Source: Burkholderiales bacterium (GTDB taxonomy: Bacteria > Pseudomonadota > Gammaproteobacteria > Burkholderiales > WYBJ01). Taken from it: DNA of 62,031 bases. Location: assembly GCA_022841915.1 (NCBI GenBank), contig JALHQN010000025.1, positions 1 to 62,031 on the forward strand. The letters are read 5' to 3'. The notes under the pieces are model-generated. The model saw nothing but the letters and a program-made list of their open reading frames with translations, ran no database searches and was not told where the DNA came from. The position numbers were made by a program, and so were the translations under genes. Shown piece by piece: positions 1 through 8,077 of this stretch (position 1 is the first letter of the stretch; every line of letters begins with the position of its first letter).

Positions 1-339
1 CAGAGTTCGGGGATCGAGCAGGTGAACCAGGCGGTGACGCAGATGGACGAGACGACGCAGCAGAACGCGGCGCTCGTCGAAGAAGCGGCGGCGGCGGCGG
101 AGTCGCTGCAGGAGCAGGCGGGGTCGCTGTTGACGGCGGTTGCGCAGTTCCAGCTGGACTCGGGCGCAGCGTCGGGGCCTGCGGTGGCGCCCGGGTTGGT
201 GGTGGAGCGTCGTGGGCCGAACCGAGCGCAGAACGTGTCGCGGCTGCCGGGGGCGAAGGGGCCCGCGAAGTCGGGTGTGGCCAAGGCGCTGCCCGCGCCG
301 GCCAAGAACGGCACCGACGACGACTGGGCAGAGTTCTAG
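1..339 (+). CDS. Methyl-accepting chemotaxis protein, C-terminal fragment (cut by window edge)
   Basis: The reading frame is open from base 1, so only the last 112 residues are present. They match the end of an MCP signalling domain: the stretch with [21 protein letters not shown] is the C-terminal arm of the methylated coiled-coil hairpin. A flexible Ala/Pro/Gly linker follows. The protein ends in DDDWAEF, which fits the aromatic-x-x-aromatic pentapeptide (NWETF type) that tethers CheR, and in some receptors CheB or CheD, to the receptor tail. That fits with cheR, cheD and cheB lying just downstream. The sensor type cannot be told because the N-terminal part lies outside the window. Family identity is firm; the tether role is inferred from the motif. 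Confidence 0.93.
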   Translation, partial: QSSGIEQVNQAVTQMDETTQQNAALVEEAAAAAESLQEQAGSLLTAVAQFQLDSGAASGPAVAPGLVVERRGPNRAQNVSRLPGAKGPAKSGVAKALPAPAKNGTDDDWAEF

Positions 340-768
340 ACCCGAGCCGACTTCAACTGCGATCGCACGAAGGGATGGCCCCAAGGGGGCTGTCCCTCCT
401 GCCGGCGCGTTAAGTTAGTCAGGCCGACAGCGGCCGGCAAGTCGCTATCCCCCGCTGTGCAGTGTTCGTCCTTCCCGCGCCGATGAGGGGGGGCTATGCG
501 GTCCGCCATCCGCTCGATTCGTAACGATGTGCATTCCCGCACGAATGCGCGTGTCTCACGATCGATCCGTCCGCCAATAAGACAATCCCTTTCTAAGCAG
601 CATCATGTCGTTGTCCTGGCAGCTCAAGGAAAGACCACGTTTGCCGCAATAAATTCAGGCAGCTCCCGTCGCCGGCAATGCTGGTGAACGGCGAGGCAAC
701 GCGAGCTCGACGCGCCACCGCTCGTTCTCTGCGGGCGCTCGAATCATGATCAGGAGCCAAGGCATTCC
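340..768. other. Intergenic region between MCP and MCP-like gene
   Basis: I see no convincing gene in these 429 bases. A 12-bp stem with a three-base loop lies at 371-397, just after the MCP stop. It contains two G-T wobble pairs and has no T-run, so it is at best a weak terminator. GCCAATAA at 573-580 resembles the -10 box of flagellar sigma-28 promoters, but I could not find a matching -35. The start of the next gene at 769 has only a weak purine run upstream. Confidence 0.5.
371..397 (+). terminator. Hairpin after the MCP gene, possible terminator
   Basis: Bases 371-382 pair with 386-397 (12 pairs, two of them G-T) around a three-base loop, 31 bases after the stop codon of the MCP. There is no T-tract, so intrinsic termination is uncertain. 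Confidence 0.3.
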
Positions 769-1323
769 ATGAGCAAGGCACAGCGGGTTGGCAACATCTA
801 TTTCGCCGATTTCGGCACAGGTACGACGCAAGGCAGCCGCGATGCCAGCTTCGAACACACCATGTCGGACATTCGGCGTGCGCTCGATTCCCTGGGCGAG
901 ACATCGAAGCTGATCGGCGGGGACAATCGCAAGCTCGCACGGCTTTGCAACGACAGTTCGAAGCGCATCGCCGAGGTGCTCGGCATCATCGAAGGCGTCG
1001 CGCTCGATTCGAACTTGATCGCGCTCAACGCGGCACTGGAAGCCAGTCGAGAGGAGGATGGTCGCTACGACATCGCCTTGGTGGCGAACGAGATTCGCAC
1101 GCTGCTGCATAGAAGCGAATCCGCAACCCGCGAGCTGCATGCCCTATTGAGCGATACCGTACAAAAGATCGAGGCGGGCTCGTTGCTGGTCGAGGAAGTC
1201 GGACTTACGCTGGCGCGCAGCGCAGGTGCAGTGCGCCAAGTCACCGAAATTCTGTCCGAGATCGGCACCATCGGTCCTGGGCCGAGCGGGCTGTTGGCAC
1301 AGAACAGCGCCACGCTCGATTGA
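769..1323 (+). CDS. Small soluble MCP-like signalling protein with degenerate tip
   Basis: This 184-residue protein has no signal peptide, membrane segment or HAMP domain. Its middle (about residues 70-125) follows an MCP hairpin tip: NLIALNAALEASREEDGRYD, then IALVANEIRTLLHRSESATREL, where receptors have the [26 protein letters not shown] pattern. The highly conserved glycine-rich turn is lost and replaced by SREEDGRYDIALVA. It lies immediately upstream of cheR, with only 11 bases between its stop and the preferred cheR ATG. It may be a stand-alone signalling-domain fragment that plugs into CheA/CheV arrays or titrates CheR/CheB, or a decaying receptor remnant. The family link is clear from the pattern, but the function is unknown. 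Confidence 0.75.
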   Translation: MSKAQRVGNIYFADFGTGTTQGSRDASFEHTMSDIRRALDSLGETSKLIGGDNRKLARLCNDSSKRIAEVLGIIEGVALDSNLIALNAALEASREEDGRYDIALVANEIRTLLHRSESATRELHALLSDTVQKIEAGSLLVEEVGLTLARSAGAVRQVTEILSEIGTIGPGPSGLLAQNSATLD

Positions 1324-1334
1324 GGATCCGGCAA

Positions 1335-2216
1335 ATGCGAACAAGCAGCAGTGCGCCGGTCGGTCAGTCGACACGCGAGTTTCAGTTCACTTCTCTCGAT
1401 TTCGAGCGGGTACGCAAGCTGATCTATGGGCGGGCGGGGATTTCGCTCAACGAACAGAAGCAAGAGATGGTGTACAGTCGTCTGGCCCGGCGACTGCGGG
1501 TGCTCAACCTGGAAAGCTTCCAAGCGTATCTGGATCTGCTGGAGCGCGGTTCAGTCGAGGAGGAGTGGGACGAGTTCATCAACTCGCTCACCACCAATCT
1601 GACAGCCTTCTTTCGCGAGGCCCATCATTTCGAGATCCTGGCCAAGCGCTTGTCGGGTTGGTCGGCGAAGCGGCGGGTGCGCATCTGGTGTTCGGCATCG
1701 TCCACGGGCGAGGAGCCGTATTCGCTGGCGATGACGCTGGTCGAAGCATTCTCGAGCTGGACACCACCTGCGGAGATCATTGCGACCGACCTCGACACCA
1801 CCGTCTTGGGCAAGGCGGAGCGCGGCGTGTATGCGCTGGATCGCTTCGACAAGATGAGTTCCGACCGAATGAGACGCTTCTTCCTCAAGGGGACGGGCGC
1901 CAATGCCGGCCATGCCAAGGTGCGCAGCGAACTGCGAGCGTTGGTCAAGTTCGAGCGCCTGAATCTGCTCGACCCCGCCTGGCAGGTAAAAGGCCCGTTC
2001 GACGCGATCTTCTGCCGCAACGTGCTCATCTATTTCGACAAGCCGACGCAGCGCAAGATCATCGAGCGCTATCGTCCGCTGCTGCACTCCGACGGTTTGC
2101 TGTTCGTCGGTCATTCCGAAGGCCTGTACCACTGCAGCGACATCTTCCACTCGATCGGCAAGACGGTCTACGAACCGATTGCCCGGACGACGCCTGCCAG
2201 CGGAGAACGCATCTAG
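1335..2216 (+). CDS. cheR: Chemotaxis protein methyltransferase CheR
   Basis: CheR transfers a methyl group from S-adenosylmethionine to glutamates of MCP signalling domains in the cytoplasm, which drives adaptation. The 293-residue product has the all-helical N-terminal domain (FQFTSLDFERVRKLIYGRAG) and a SAM-binding Rossmann domain with IWCSASSTGEEPYSLAM and the family motif FCRNVLIYFD. I chose the ATG at 1335 because GAGG lies about ten bases upstream; a TTG at 1320 in the same frame is an alternative. It is followed by cheD with one base between stop and ATG, so translation is probably coupled. The MCP at the window's left edge carries a matching C-terminal tether. Confidence 0.96.
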   Translation: MRTSSSAPVGQSTREFQFTSLDFERVRKLIYGRAGISLNEQKQEMVYSRLARRLRVLNLESFQAYLDLLERGSVEEEWDEFINSLTTNLTAFFREAHHFEILAKRLSGWSAKRRVRIWCSASSTGEEPYSLAMTLVEAFSSWTPPAEIIATDLDTTVLGKAERGVYALDRFDKMSSDRMRRFFLKGTGANAGHAKVRSELRALVKFERLNLLDPAWQVKGPFDAIFCRNVLIYFDKPTQRKIIERYRPLLHSDGLLFVGHSEGLYHCSDIFHSIGKTVYEPIARTTPASGERI

Positions 2217-2217
2217 C

Positions 2218-2853
2218 ATGACGCACCATTCGTCCCACCGCAACGACAACAATCAGTACGGCACCGGCACCGCGCCGAACATCTACTACGATCGCCAGCT
2301 CGATATGCAGGCAGCCAAGATCCTGCCGGGCGAGTACTTCATCACCGGTCGTGATCTCGTGCTGGTCACCGTGCTGGGCTCGTGCGTGGCCGCCTGCATC
2401 CGCGACCCGGGCGCACGCATCGGCGGCATGAACCATTTCATGCTGCCCGACGCGGGCAAGGACAGCGACTCGGTGACGGGCGCGCCGGCGCGCTACGGCA
2501 CCTACGCGATGGAGGTGCTGATCAACGAGGTCGTCAAGATGGGGGCTCGCCGCAGTGCGCTCGAAGCCAAGGTGTTCGGCGGCGGCAACGTGCTGCGCAA
2601 CCTCACGATCACCAACGTCGGAACGCGCAATGCCGAGTTCGTGTTGAAGTTCCTCGCCACCGAGCGCATACCGGTACTGGCACAAGATCTCGCTCACGAT
2701 TATGCGCGCAAGGTTTACTACTACCCGAACACCGGCCGCGTCCGCTTGAAGATGATCCGCGACATGCACAACCAGACGATCATCCAGCGCGAGCGGGAGT
2801 ACGTCAGTCGCATCAAGACCGAGCAGGTGGGCGGCGACGTCGAGCTCTTCTAG
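2218..2853 (+). CDS. cheD: Chemoreceptor glutamine deamidase CheD
   Basis: CheD hydrolyses glutamine side chains on receptors to methylatable glutamates. The 211-residue sequence shows the catalytic Cys-His arrangement of the family: VTVLGSCVAACIRD carries the cysteine and GGMNHFMLP the histidine, followed by EAKVFGGGN. The ATG at 2218 directly follows the cheR stop; an in-frame ATG at 2179 inside cheR is less likely because the family starts near the chosen methionine. The stop codon sits in the ribosome-binding site of cheB, so cheR, cheD and cheB look like one translationally coupled unit. Confidence 0.95.
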   Translation: MTHHSSHRNDNNQYGTGTAPNIYYDRQLDMQAAKILPGEYFITGRDLVLVTVLGSCVAACIRDPGARIGGMNHFMLPDAGKDSDSVTGAPARYGTYAMEVLINEVVKMGARRSALEAKVFGGGNVLRNLTITNVGTRNAEFVLKFLATERIPVLAQDLAHDYARKVYYYPNTGRVRLKMIRDMHNQTIIQREREYVSRIKTEQVGGDVELF

Positions 2854-2862
2854 GAGGAAGCA

Positions 2863-3957
2863 ATGCAAGCAAAACCGCTCGGGAACGCGAATCGAAAGAC
2901 GCGCGTGCTGGTGGTCGACGACTCGGCGCTGGTGCGCAGTCTGCTGACCGAAATGATCAACGATCAGCCCGACATGGAAGTCGTCGGCGCAGCGCCCGAT
3001 CCGCTGGTGGCGCGCGAGATGATCAAGCAGCGCAATCCGGACGTTCTCACGCTGGACGTCGAAATGCCGCGCATGGACGGCCTCGATTTCCTGGAACGCC
3101 TGATGCGGCTGCGGCCGATGCCGGTGGTGATGGTGTCGACCCTGACCGAGAAGGGCTCCGAAGTCACGCTGAGGGCGCTCGAGCTCGGTGCTGTCGACTT
3201 CGTGTCCAAGCCGAAGGTCGGCATCAGCAGCACGCTGCAGGAGTACGCGGACGAGATCGCGACCAAGATACGCACGGCGCGAATTGCGCGTGTGCGGCGC
3301 TCGGCGCCGCTGCCTGCGCCGAGCCTGACGGCGGATGCCGTGCTGGCGCCGGTGCAAAGCCGAATCGCATCGACCGAGAAACTCATCATTCTCGGCGCAT
3401 CCACGGGCGGCACGGAGGCTATCAAGGTCTTTCTGTCGCAGATGCCGCCGGACTGCCCAGGCATTCTGATCGCTCAACACATGCCCGAGAGCTTCACCAA
3501 GGCCTTCGCAGCCCGGTTGGACGGTCTTTGCCGGATATCGGTGGCAGAGGCCGTGCACGGCGAACGCGTCCTGCCCGGGCATGCGTACATTGCGCCCGGA
3601 CACTCGCACCTGCTCCTGGCGCGAAGCGGCGCCAATTACGTCTGCGAGCTCTCCCAGGCGCCTCCGGTCAATCGGCATCGGCCTTCCGTCGACGTCCTGT
3701 TTCGCTCAGCGGCGAACTGCGCCGGCCGCAATGTCATCGGTGTGATCCTGACCGGCATGGGCAAGGACGGCGCCGCGGGCATGCTGGAAATGAAAAAGGC
3801 AGGTGCAGCCAATTACGCCCAGGACGAGTCGAGTTGTGTGGTCTTCGGCATGCCCAAGGAAGCCATCGCGCTCGGCGGGGTGGACGAGGTCGTTTCCTTG
3901 AACGACATGGCCAGACGCGTTCTCACTGGTCGGGGAGTGAGCGCCATCCGCGTATGA
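2863..3957 (+). CDS. cheB: Protein-glutamate methylesterase / response regulator CheB
   Basis: CheB removes methyl groups from receptors when phosphorylated by CheA. The 364-residue protein has an N-terminal receiver ([14 protein letters not shown], phosphoacceptor Asp65 in [11 protein letters not shown], and KPK at the end of the fold). A linker of about 40 residues leads to the esterase domain. That domain carries the serine motif [10 protein letters not shown], the histidine in AQHMPESFT and the aspartate in [19 protein letters not shown] at 2853-2858 precedes the ATG. It is the last of the coupled cheR-cheD-cheB genes; the next gene begins 75 bases later. Confidence 0.97.
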   Translation: MQAKPLGNANRKTRVLVVDDSALVRSLLTEMINDQPDMEVVGAAPDPLVAREMIKQRNPDVLTLDVEMPRMDGLDFLERLMRLRPMPVVMVSTLTEKGSEVTLRALELGAVDFVSKPKVGISSTLQEYADEIATKIRTARIARVRRSAPLPAPSLTADAVLAPVQSRIASTEKLIILGASTGGTEAIKVFLSQMPPDCPGILIAQHMPESFTKAFAARLDGLCRISVAEAVHGERVLPGHAYIAPGHSHLLLARSGANYVCELSQAPPVNRHRPSVDVLFRSAANCAGRNVIGVILTGMGKDGAAGMLEMKKAGAANYAQDESSCVVFGMPKEAIALGGVDEVVSLNDMARRVLTGRGVSAIRV

Positions 3958-4032
3958 GCGAGGCACTGTTCAAGTGCATTCCGGGCACGCCGTAAATCCA
4001 GCCATATAACGCAACAACACAGGCAGAAGATA

Positions 4033-4338
4033 ATGCAGACTCAGGTACGTACCAATGCCGGCATCGCGAAGATCGTCCTGCAGGGTCGGTTCGATTTTGG
4101 TTCTCACCGGGATTTCAAGACCAGCTACGAAGCGCCTTTGGGCGCGTCGGACGTGCGCGAACTCGAGATCGACATGGGGGGCGTCGAGTATCTGGACAGT
4201 TCTGCGCTCGGCATGCTCCTGATCCTCAAGGAGCGGGCTGGCGCCACGAACAAGCGGGTGGCGATCACCAATTGCCGCGGTGCGGTCAAGCAGGTTCTTG
4301 ATATCGCCAATTTCAGCAAACTGTTCCCGATGCGATGA
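4033..4338 (+). CDS. hsbA: STAS-domain anti-sigma factor antagonist, HsbA-like
   Basis: This is a 101-residue single STAS domain. The phosphorylatable serine lies in EYLDSSALGMLLILKER (Ser56, with Ser57 adjacent). In Pseudomonas the HsbA protein has its regulatory serine at the same position and is controlled by HsbR; it partners with FlgM or a diguanylate cyclase to switch between swimming and biofilm. The next gene, which starts within this gene's last bases (ATGA, 4335-4338), encodes the matching phosphatase/kinase, and both lie beside cheR and cheB. The Hsb assignment rests on architecture and neighbourhood. The downstream partner, FlgM or a cyclase, is not identified here. Confidence 0.82.
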   Translation: MQTQVRTNAGIAKIVLQGRFDFGSHRDFKTSYEAPLGASDVRELEIDMGGVEYLDSSALGMLLILKERAGATNKRVAITNCRGAVKQVLDIANFSKLFPMR

Positions 4339-6053
4339 ATGCTCCCCGCGACTGGATCGCGGAGGAAGCGCTGTCGGTTCTCGTCGTCGATGACGTCGAG
4401 AACAACCTGGCCCTGCTGAGCCGTCTCGTCTCCAGGCTCGGGCACAAGGTGGTGCTTGCCCGCGATGGTGCCGAAGCGATAGCGCGCTTCCAGGACGGCG
4501 ACCCTGACCTCATCTTGATGGATATCCAGATGCCGGTCATGGACGGGTTCCAGACGACGGCGCAAATCCGTGCATTGCAGGGATCTCGCTGGGTGCCCGT
4601 CATCTACGTCACCGCTCACGACCTCGAAGGCGGGTTGATGCAGGCGATCGAGTCGGGCGGCGACGACTATCTCACCAAGCCGATCTCGGCCGAACTGCTG
4701 CGCGCGAAGCTGCGTGCGGCGACACGCGCGCTCGGACTGCAGCGCGAGAACGCTCGCCAACGGGCAGCGCTGGAGCGCTACTACCAGGCGGCCGAGGAGG
4801 AGCAGAAGGTTGCCAGTCACCTGATGCGGCGGCTGGTGCAAACCGACATGCTCGACGATCGCGCGATCCAGCACCGGATCACGCCGGCTTCGCACTTGTC
4901 GGGCGACGTGATCGCAGCCGCGCGCACACCGGGCAATGCGTTGCATGTGCTGCTGGCCGATGGCACCGGCCACGGGCTTGCCGCTTCGCTCAGCGTCATG
5001 CCGGTCGTCCAGCCGTTCTACGCCATGACCGAGAAGGGCTTCGGACTGCCGGCCATCGTGCGGGAAGTCAACCGCAAGGTGCGTGAATGGTCGCCCATCG
5101 GCCGCTTCGTGGCCGCCACCTTCGTCTCTGTCGACGCACGTGAAGCCATCGTGAGCGTATGGAACGGCGGCAATCCACCTGTCATCAAGGTGAACGAGCA
5201 GGGCGAGCAAGTTCATCGATTCCTCTCGCGGCACCTGCCTCTGGGCATCGCCAGTGACGACAGCATGGACGATTCCGTCGAGCGCATGTCGTTCGCGCGG
5301 GGGGACCAGCTCATCGCCTGCTCCGACGGGGTGGTCGAGGCCCTGAGCCCAAGCGGCGAGGAGTTCGGAATCGAGCGTTTGGCGCAAGCCGGGTCGCGCG
5401 CTCGCGGCGAACAGCGGATGCATGCGCTGAACGTCGCGCTGAACGAGCATTTGGCAGGCGCGGCCGCGCACGACGATCTCTCGCTCATCGTGATCGATTG
5501 CAGCGCGGCACCCGAACAGGAGCGCGATAGCGTGGCGGTCGGCGCCAAGAAGCTGGACCACATGGTCCCCGCGTGGCGCTTTCGGGTGGAGCTCTCGTCC
5601 GACGACGTTCGCACCACCGACGTCGTCGCCCGATTCACCGGAACCATGGAGCGCATGGGCGTGCCGGAGCGTGACCGGACGAGCCTGTTCGTGGTGCTCT
5701 CGGAGCTCTACAGCAACGCGCTCGATCACGGCCTGCTGCTGCTCGACTCGCGTCTGAAGACCAGCGACCGAAGCATGGAGCGCTACGCGAACTTGCGCTC
5801 CAAGCGCTTGCGCTCTCTGAAGGAGGGTTCGATCGTGGTCGAACTGGAGATGGACATCCGAAGGCGCAAACAAGTGCTCATTCGCGTCAAGGACAGCGGC
5901 GACGGGTTCGACTGGCGCACTGAATTTTCGAAAGCCGGTAGCGACGCGCCCAAGCGCGGCCTCGGTTTGGTGCAGGCGCTTTGCAGCAGCTTGCATTACG
6001 AGGGATGCGGGAACGACGTCGTCGCCGTGTATGAGCTGGACACATCTGCTTAG
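4335..6053 (+). CDS. hsbR: REC-PP2C (SpoIIE)-HATPase regulator, HsbR-like
   Basis: This 572-residue cytoplasmic switch protein has three parts. Residues 1-130 form a receiver (VLVVDDVENN, phosphoacceptor Asp63 in LILMDIQMPVMDG). Residues about 180-390 form a SpoIIE/PP2C serine phosphatase with the metal-binding aspartates in HLSGDVIAAAR and LLADGTGHGLAAS. The C-terminal part is a serine kinase-type ATPase (LSELYSNALDHG, then VKDSGDGFDW and KRGLGLVQAL). The phosphatase should activate, and the kinase inactivate, the STAS protein encoded just upstream with a 4-bp overlap. Length and order match HsbR of Pseudomonas, which is fed by an Hpt phosphotransfer protein. The histidine kinase that feeds this receiver is unknown; the next gene is a candidate. 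Confidence 0.87.
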   Translation: MNAPRDWIAEEALSVLVVDDVENNLALLSRLVSRLGHKVVLARDGAEAIARFQDGDPDLILMDIQMPVMDGFQTTAQIRALQGSRWVPVIYVTAHDLEGGLMQAIESGGDDYLTKPISAELLRAKLRAATRALGLQRENARQRAALERYYQAAEEEQKVASHLMRRLVQTDMLDDRAIQHRITPASHLSGDVIAAARTPGNALHVLLADGTGHGLAASLSVMPVVQPFYAMTEKGFGLPAIVREVNRKVREWSPIGRFVAATFVSVDAREAIVSVWNGGNPPVIKVNEQGEQVHRFLSRHLPLGIASDDSMDDSVERMSFARGDQLIACSDGVVEALSPSGEEFGIERLAQAGSRARGEQRMHALNVALNEHLAGAAAHDDLSLIVIDCSAAPEQERDSVAVGAKKLDHMVPAWRFRVELSSDDVRTTDVVARFTGTMERMGVPERDRTSLFVVLSELYSNALDHGLLLLDSRLKTSDRSMERYANLRSKRLRSLKEGSIVVELEMDIRRRKQVLIRVKDSGDGFDWRTEFSKAGSDAPKRGLGLVQALCSSLHYEGCGNDVVAVYELDTSA

Positions 6054-6221
6054 TGATCTCGATCGAAGTTTCCCATGGGAATGACGCGAGGCTCGGCCGT
6101 TGGCCCGTAGGCGAGGGTGTTCTGAACTGAGGACGGGGGCAGAGGGACGGATGGGCACGATTGAGTTTCGAATGCGGCAAAGCCGGCGACTGCCCCGTCG
6201 GGTCTTGTGCGAGGCACTGGC

Positions 6222-7952
6222 GTGACTACCGCAGCCTCGCCGACGGGTGACTCGGATATCCCGGTCCAGCAGGTTCGAGAAGGCCAGGGGCGAATACAGC
6301 ATCTGCTGTCGTTGCGCCATCTGCCTGCCCTGCTGTGCTCTCTCGCCCTGTGTCTCACCGGCGTGCTGTGGCTGGTGACAGCCAACCAGATGGCGGCGGA
6401 CAAGGCGCATACGATCGCCAGCGCGCTCAAAGACAACGAAAGTCTCGCACGTGCACTGGAAGAGCATGTGGTGCACACGTTCATGAACGCCGATCAGCTG
6501 GCCTGGTCGGTCAAGCAGCAGGTCGAGCGTCGCGGCCTGCCGGACGACTTGAAGTCGTTCGTCGCTGAAAGAACTTTGCCCGGTTTGCCGTTTCTCGTTG
6601 TCGTTGTCGCCGACGAGCATGGCGTCGGCGTGCGACATACGCTCGAGCCCAGAGCGCTGAACATCGCCGATACCGCCCACTTCAGAGCCGCCGAAGCCGC
6701 GGATACAGGGGCACTGGTGATTGGCGAACCCATCATCGGACGCTTGTCCGGCAGGTGGTCACTGCACGCTGCGCGCCGGATCAACAAGTCCGACGGATCC
6801 TTCGGCGGTGTGACGAGCGTGGCGCTCGACCTGTCGTACTTTTCCCGGTTCTACAGTCAAGTGAGGATGGGGGAATCTGCGGTCATCATGCTCGTTGGGC
6901 GAGACGGTATCGTGCGCGCGCAGCAAGGCGAGTCGGGCGAGAGCATCGGCAAAGCGATGAGGTCTCCCGACCTGATCCGGCACGCGGCGGCGGAGGCGGT
7001 CGGCAGTTATATCGCGCCTGCGCAGGGTGCCCAGCCCGCTCGCCTGGTGGCTTATCGAAAGCTCGATCAGTATCCGCTGGTCGTCCTCGTGGGCACTTCC
7101 GTCGAAAGCGCACTCGATCGGCATGCAGATCGACGCCGCGACTATGTCGCCGGTACGGGTGTATTGACGTTGTTCATCTGGCTGAGCTTTGCTCTGCTCG
7201 GCTGGCTCATGATCAGGCAACGTCGTGCGGCGCTGCTGCTGCAGGAGGCAACCCGGCAGGCCGAGTCGGCGAATCGGGTCAAGTCCGACTTTCTCGCCAA
7301 CATGACTCACGAATTGCGCACGCCGCTCAACGGCATCATCGGTTTTGCGGACTGCCTGCAGGAGGAACTGCAGGACGAAAGCCAGCGCGAATGCGCACGT
7401 ATCATCTATTCCAGCGGCTGCACGCTGCTGGGGATGGTCAACTCCGTCCTCGACATGGCGAAGATCGAGGCGGGAAAGATGCAGTTGCACGTGGCTCCGG
7501 AATCGTTGCGCCTGCTTCTGGATGAAGTGTCTGCGCTGCATGGCGCTGTCGCCGAGCCGAAGGGATTGCGTCTGACGATGGAAATCGACGACAAGGTGCC
7601 CGAAACGCTCGCCTGCGACCGCACGAAACTGCAGCAGGTGCTGAACAATCTGCTGCATAACGCGGTGAAGTTCACCGACAAGGGCAGCATCACCTTGTCC
7701 GCGCGCATGGTCGAGGGCGATCTGGTCCTTGCGGTAACGGACACCGGCCGCGGCATCGCAGCGGCCATGCATCAGGCGATCTTCGAGCGGTTCCATCAGG
7801 CGGAGACCAGCGCTGTCGGTTTGCACGGCGGCACCGGCTTGGGGCTCGCCTTGGCGCGCGATCTCGTGCGCTTGATGGGCGGTCGCATGGAGCTCGAGTC
7901 CGAGCTGGGCCGCGGCTCGCAGTTCCGCGTCATCCTCCCAGTGCGTTCTTGA
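6222..7952 (+). CDS. Membrane sensor histidine kinase with periplasmic Cache-like domain
   Basis: The product is about 576 residues. A first membrane segment (LPALLCSLALCLTGVLWLV) leads into a periplasmic sensor of roughly 230 residues with the look of a PDC/Cache fold (DTAHFRAAEAADTGALVIG, GRLSGRWSLHAARRI). The second membrane segment is TGVLTLFIWLSFALLGWLMI. Then come a HisKA domain with His363 in LANMTHELRTPLNGIIGF and a HATPase domain with NLLHNAVKF, DTGRGI and GTGLGLALA. There is no receiver or Hpt. I prefer the GTG at 6222 because GAGG lies eight bases upstream; a GTG at 6207 is the alternative. It may feed the HsbR-like receiver upstream. The ligand is unknown. Confidence 0.85.
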   Translation: MTTAASPTGDSDIPVQQVREGQGRIQHLLSLRHLPALLCSLALCLTGVLWLVTANQMAADKAHTIASALKDNESLARALEEHVVHTFMNADQLAWSVKQQVERRGLPDDLKSFVAERTLPGLPFLVVVVADEHGVGVRHTLEPRALNIADTAHFRAAEAADTGALVIGEPIIGRLSGRWSLHAARRINKSDGSFGGVTSVALDLSYFSRFYSQVRMGESAVIMLVGRDGIVRAQQGESGESIGKAMRSPDLIRHAAAEAVGSYIAPAQGAQPARLVAYRKLDQYPLVVLVGTSVESALDRHADRRRDYVAGTGVLTLFIWLSFALLGWLMIRQRRAALLLQEATRQAESANRVKSDFLANMTHELRTPLNGIIGFADCLQEELQDESQRECARIIYSSGCTLLGMVNSVLDMAKIEAGKMQLHVAPESLRLLLDEVSALHGAVAEPKGLRLTMEIDDKVPETLACDRTKLQQVLNNLLHNAVKFTDKGSITLSARMVEGDLVLAVTDTGRGIAAAMHQAIFERFHQAETSAVGLHGGTGLGLALARDLVRLMGGRMELESELGRGSQFRVILPVRS

Positions 7953-8027
7953 GTTTTCGCCCGGAGCTTCCCTGTGTCGGGCTCGCTGCCGATTGAGTGA
8001 TCGCGCACGAGGTCTGCGAAAACAAAC

Positions 8028-8057
8028 AAGGGCGAGCCTTGACGGGCTCGCCCTTTT
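8028..8057. terminator. Bidirectional intrinsic terminator
   Basis: An 11-bp perfect stem (8028-8038 with 8045-8055) around a six-base loop is followed by T's on the plus strand. It is preceded by an A-rich run (8021-8029), which gives T's on the minus strand. It lies between the convergent histidine kinase gene and cheA, so it can end both transcripts. Confidence 0.9.
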
Positions 8058-8077
8058 GCATTGAATGAGCGTCGGCT

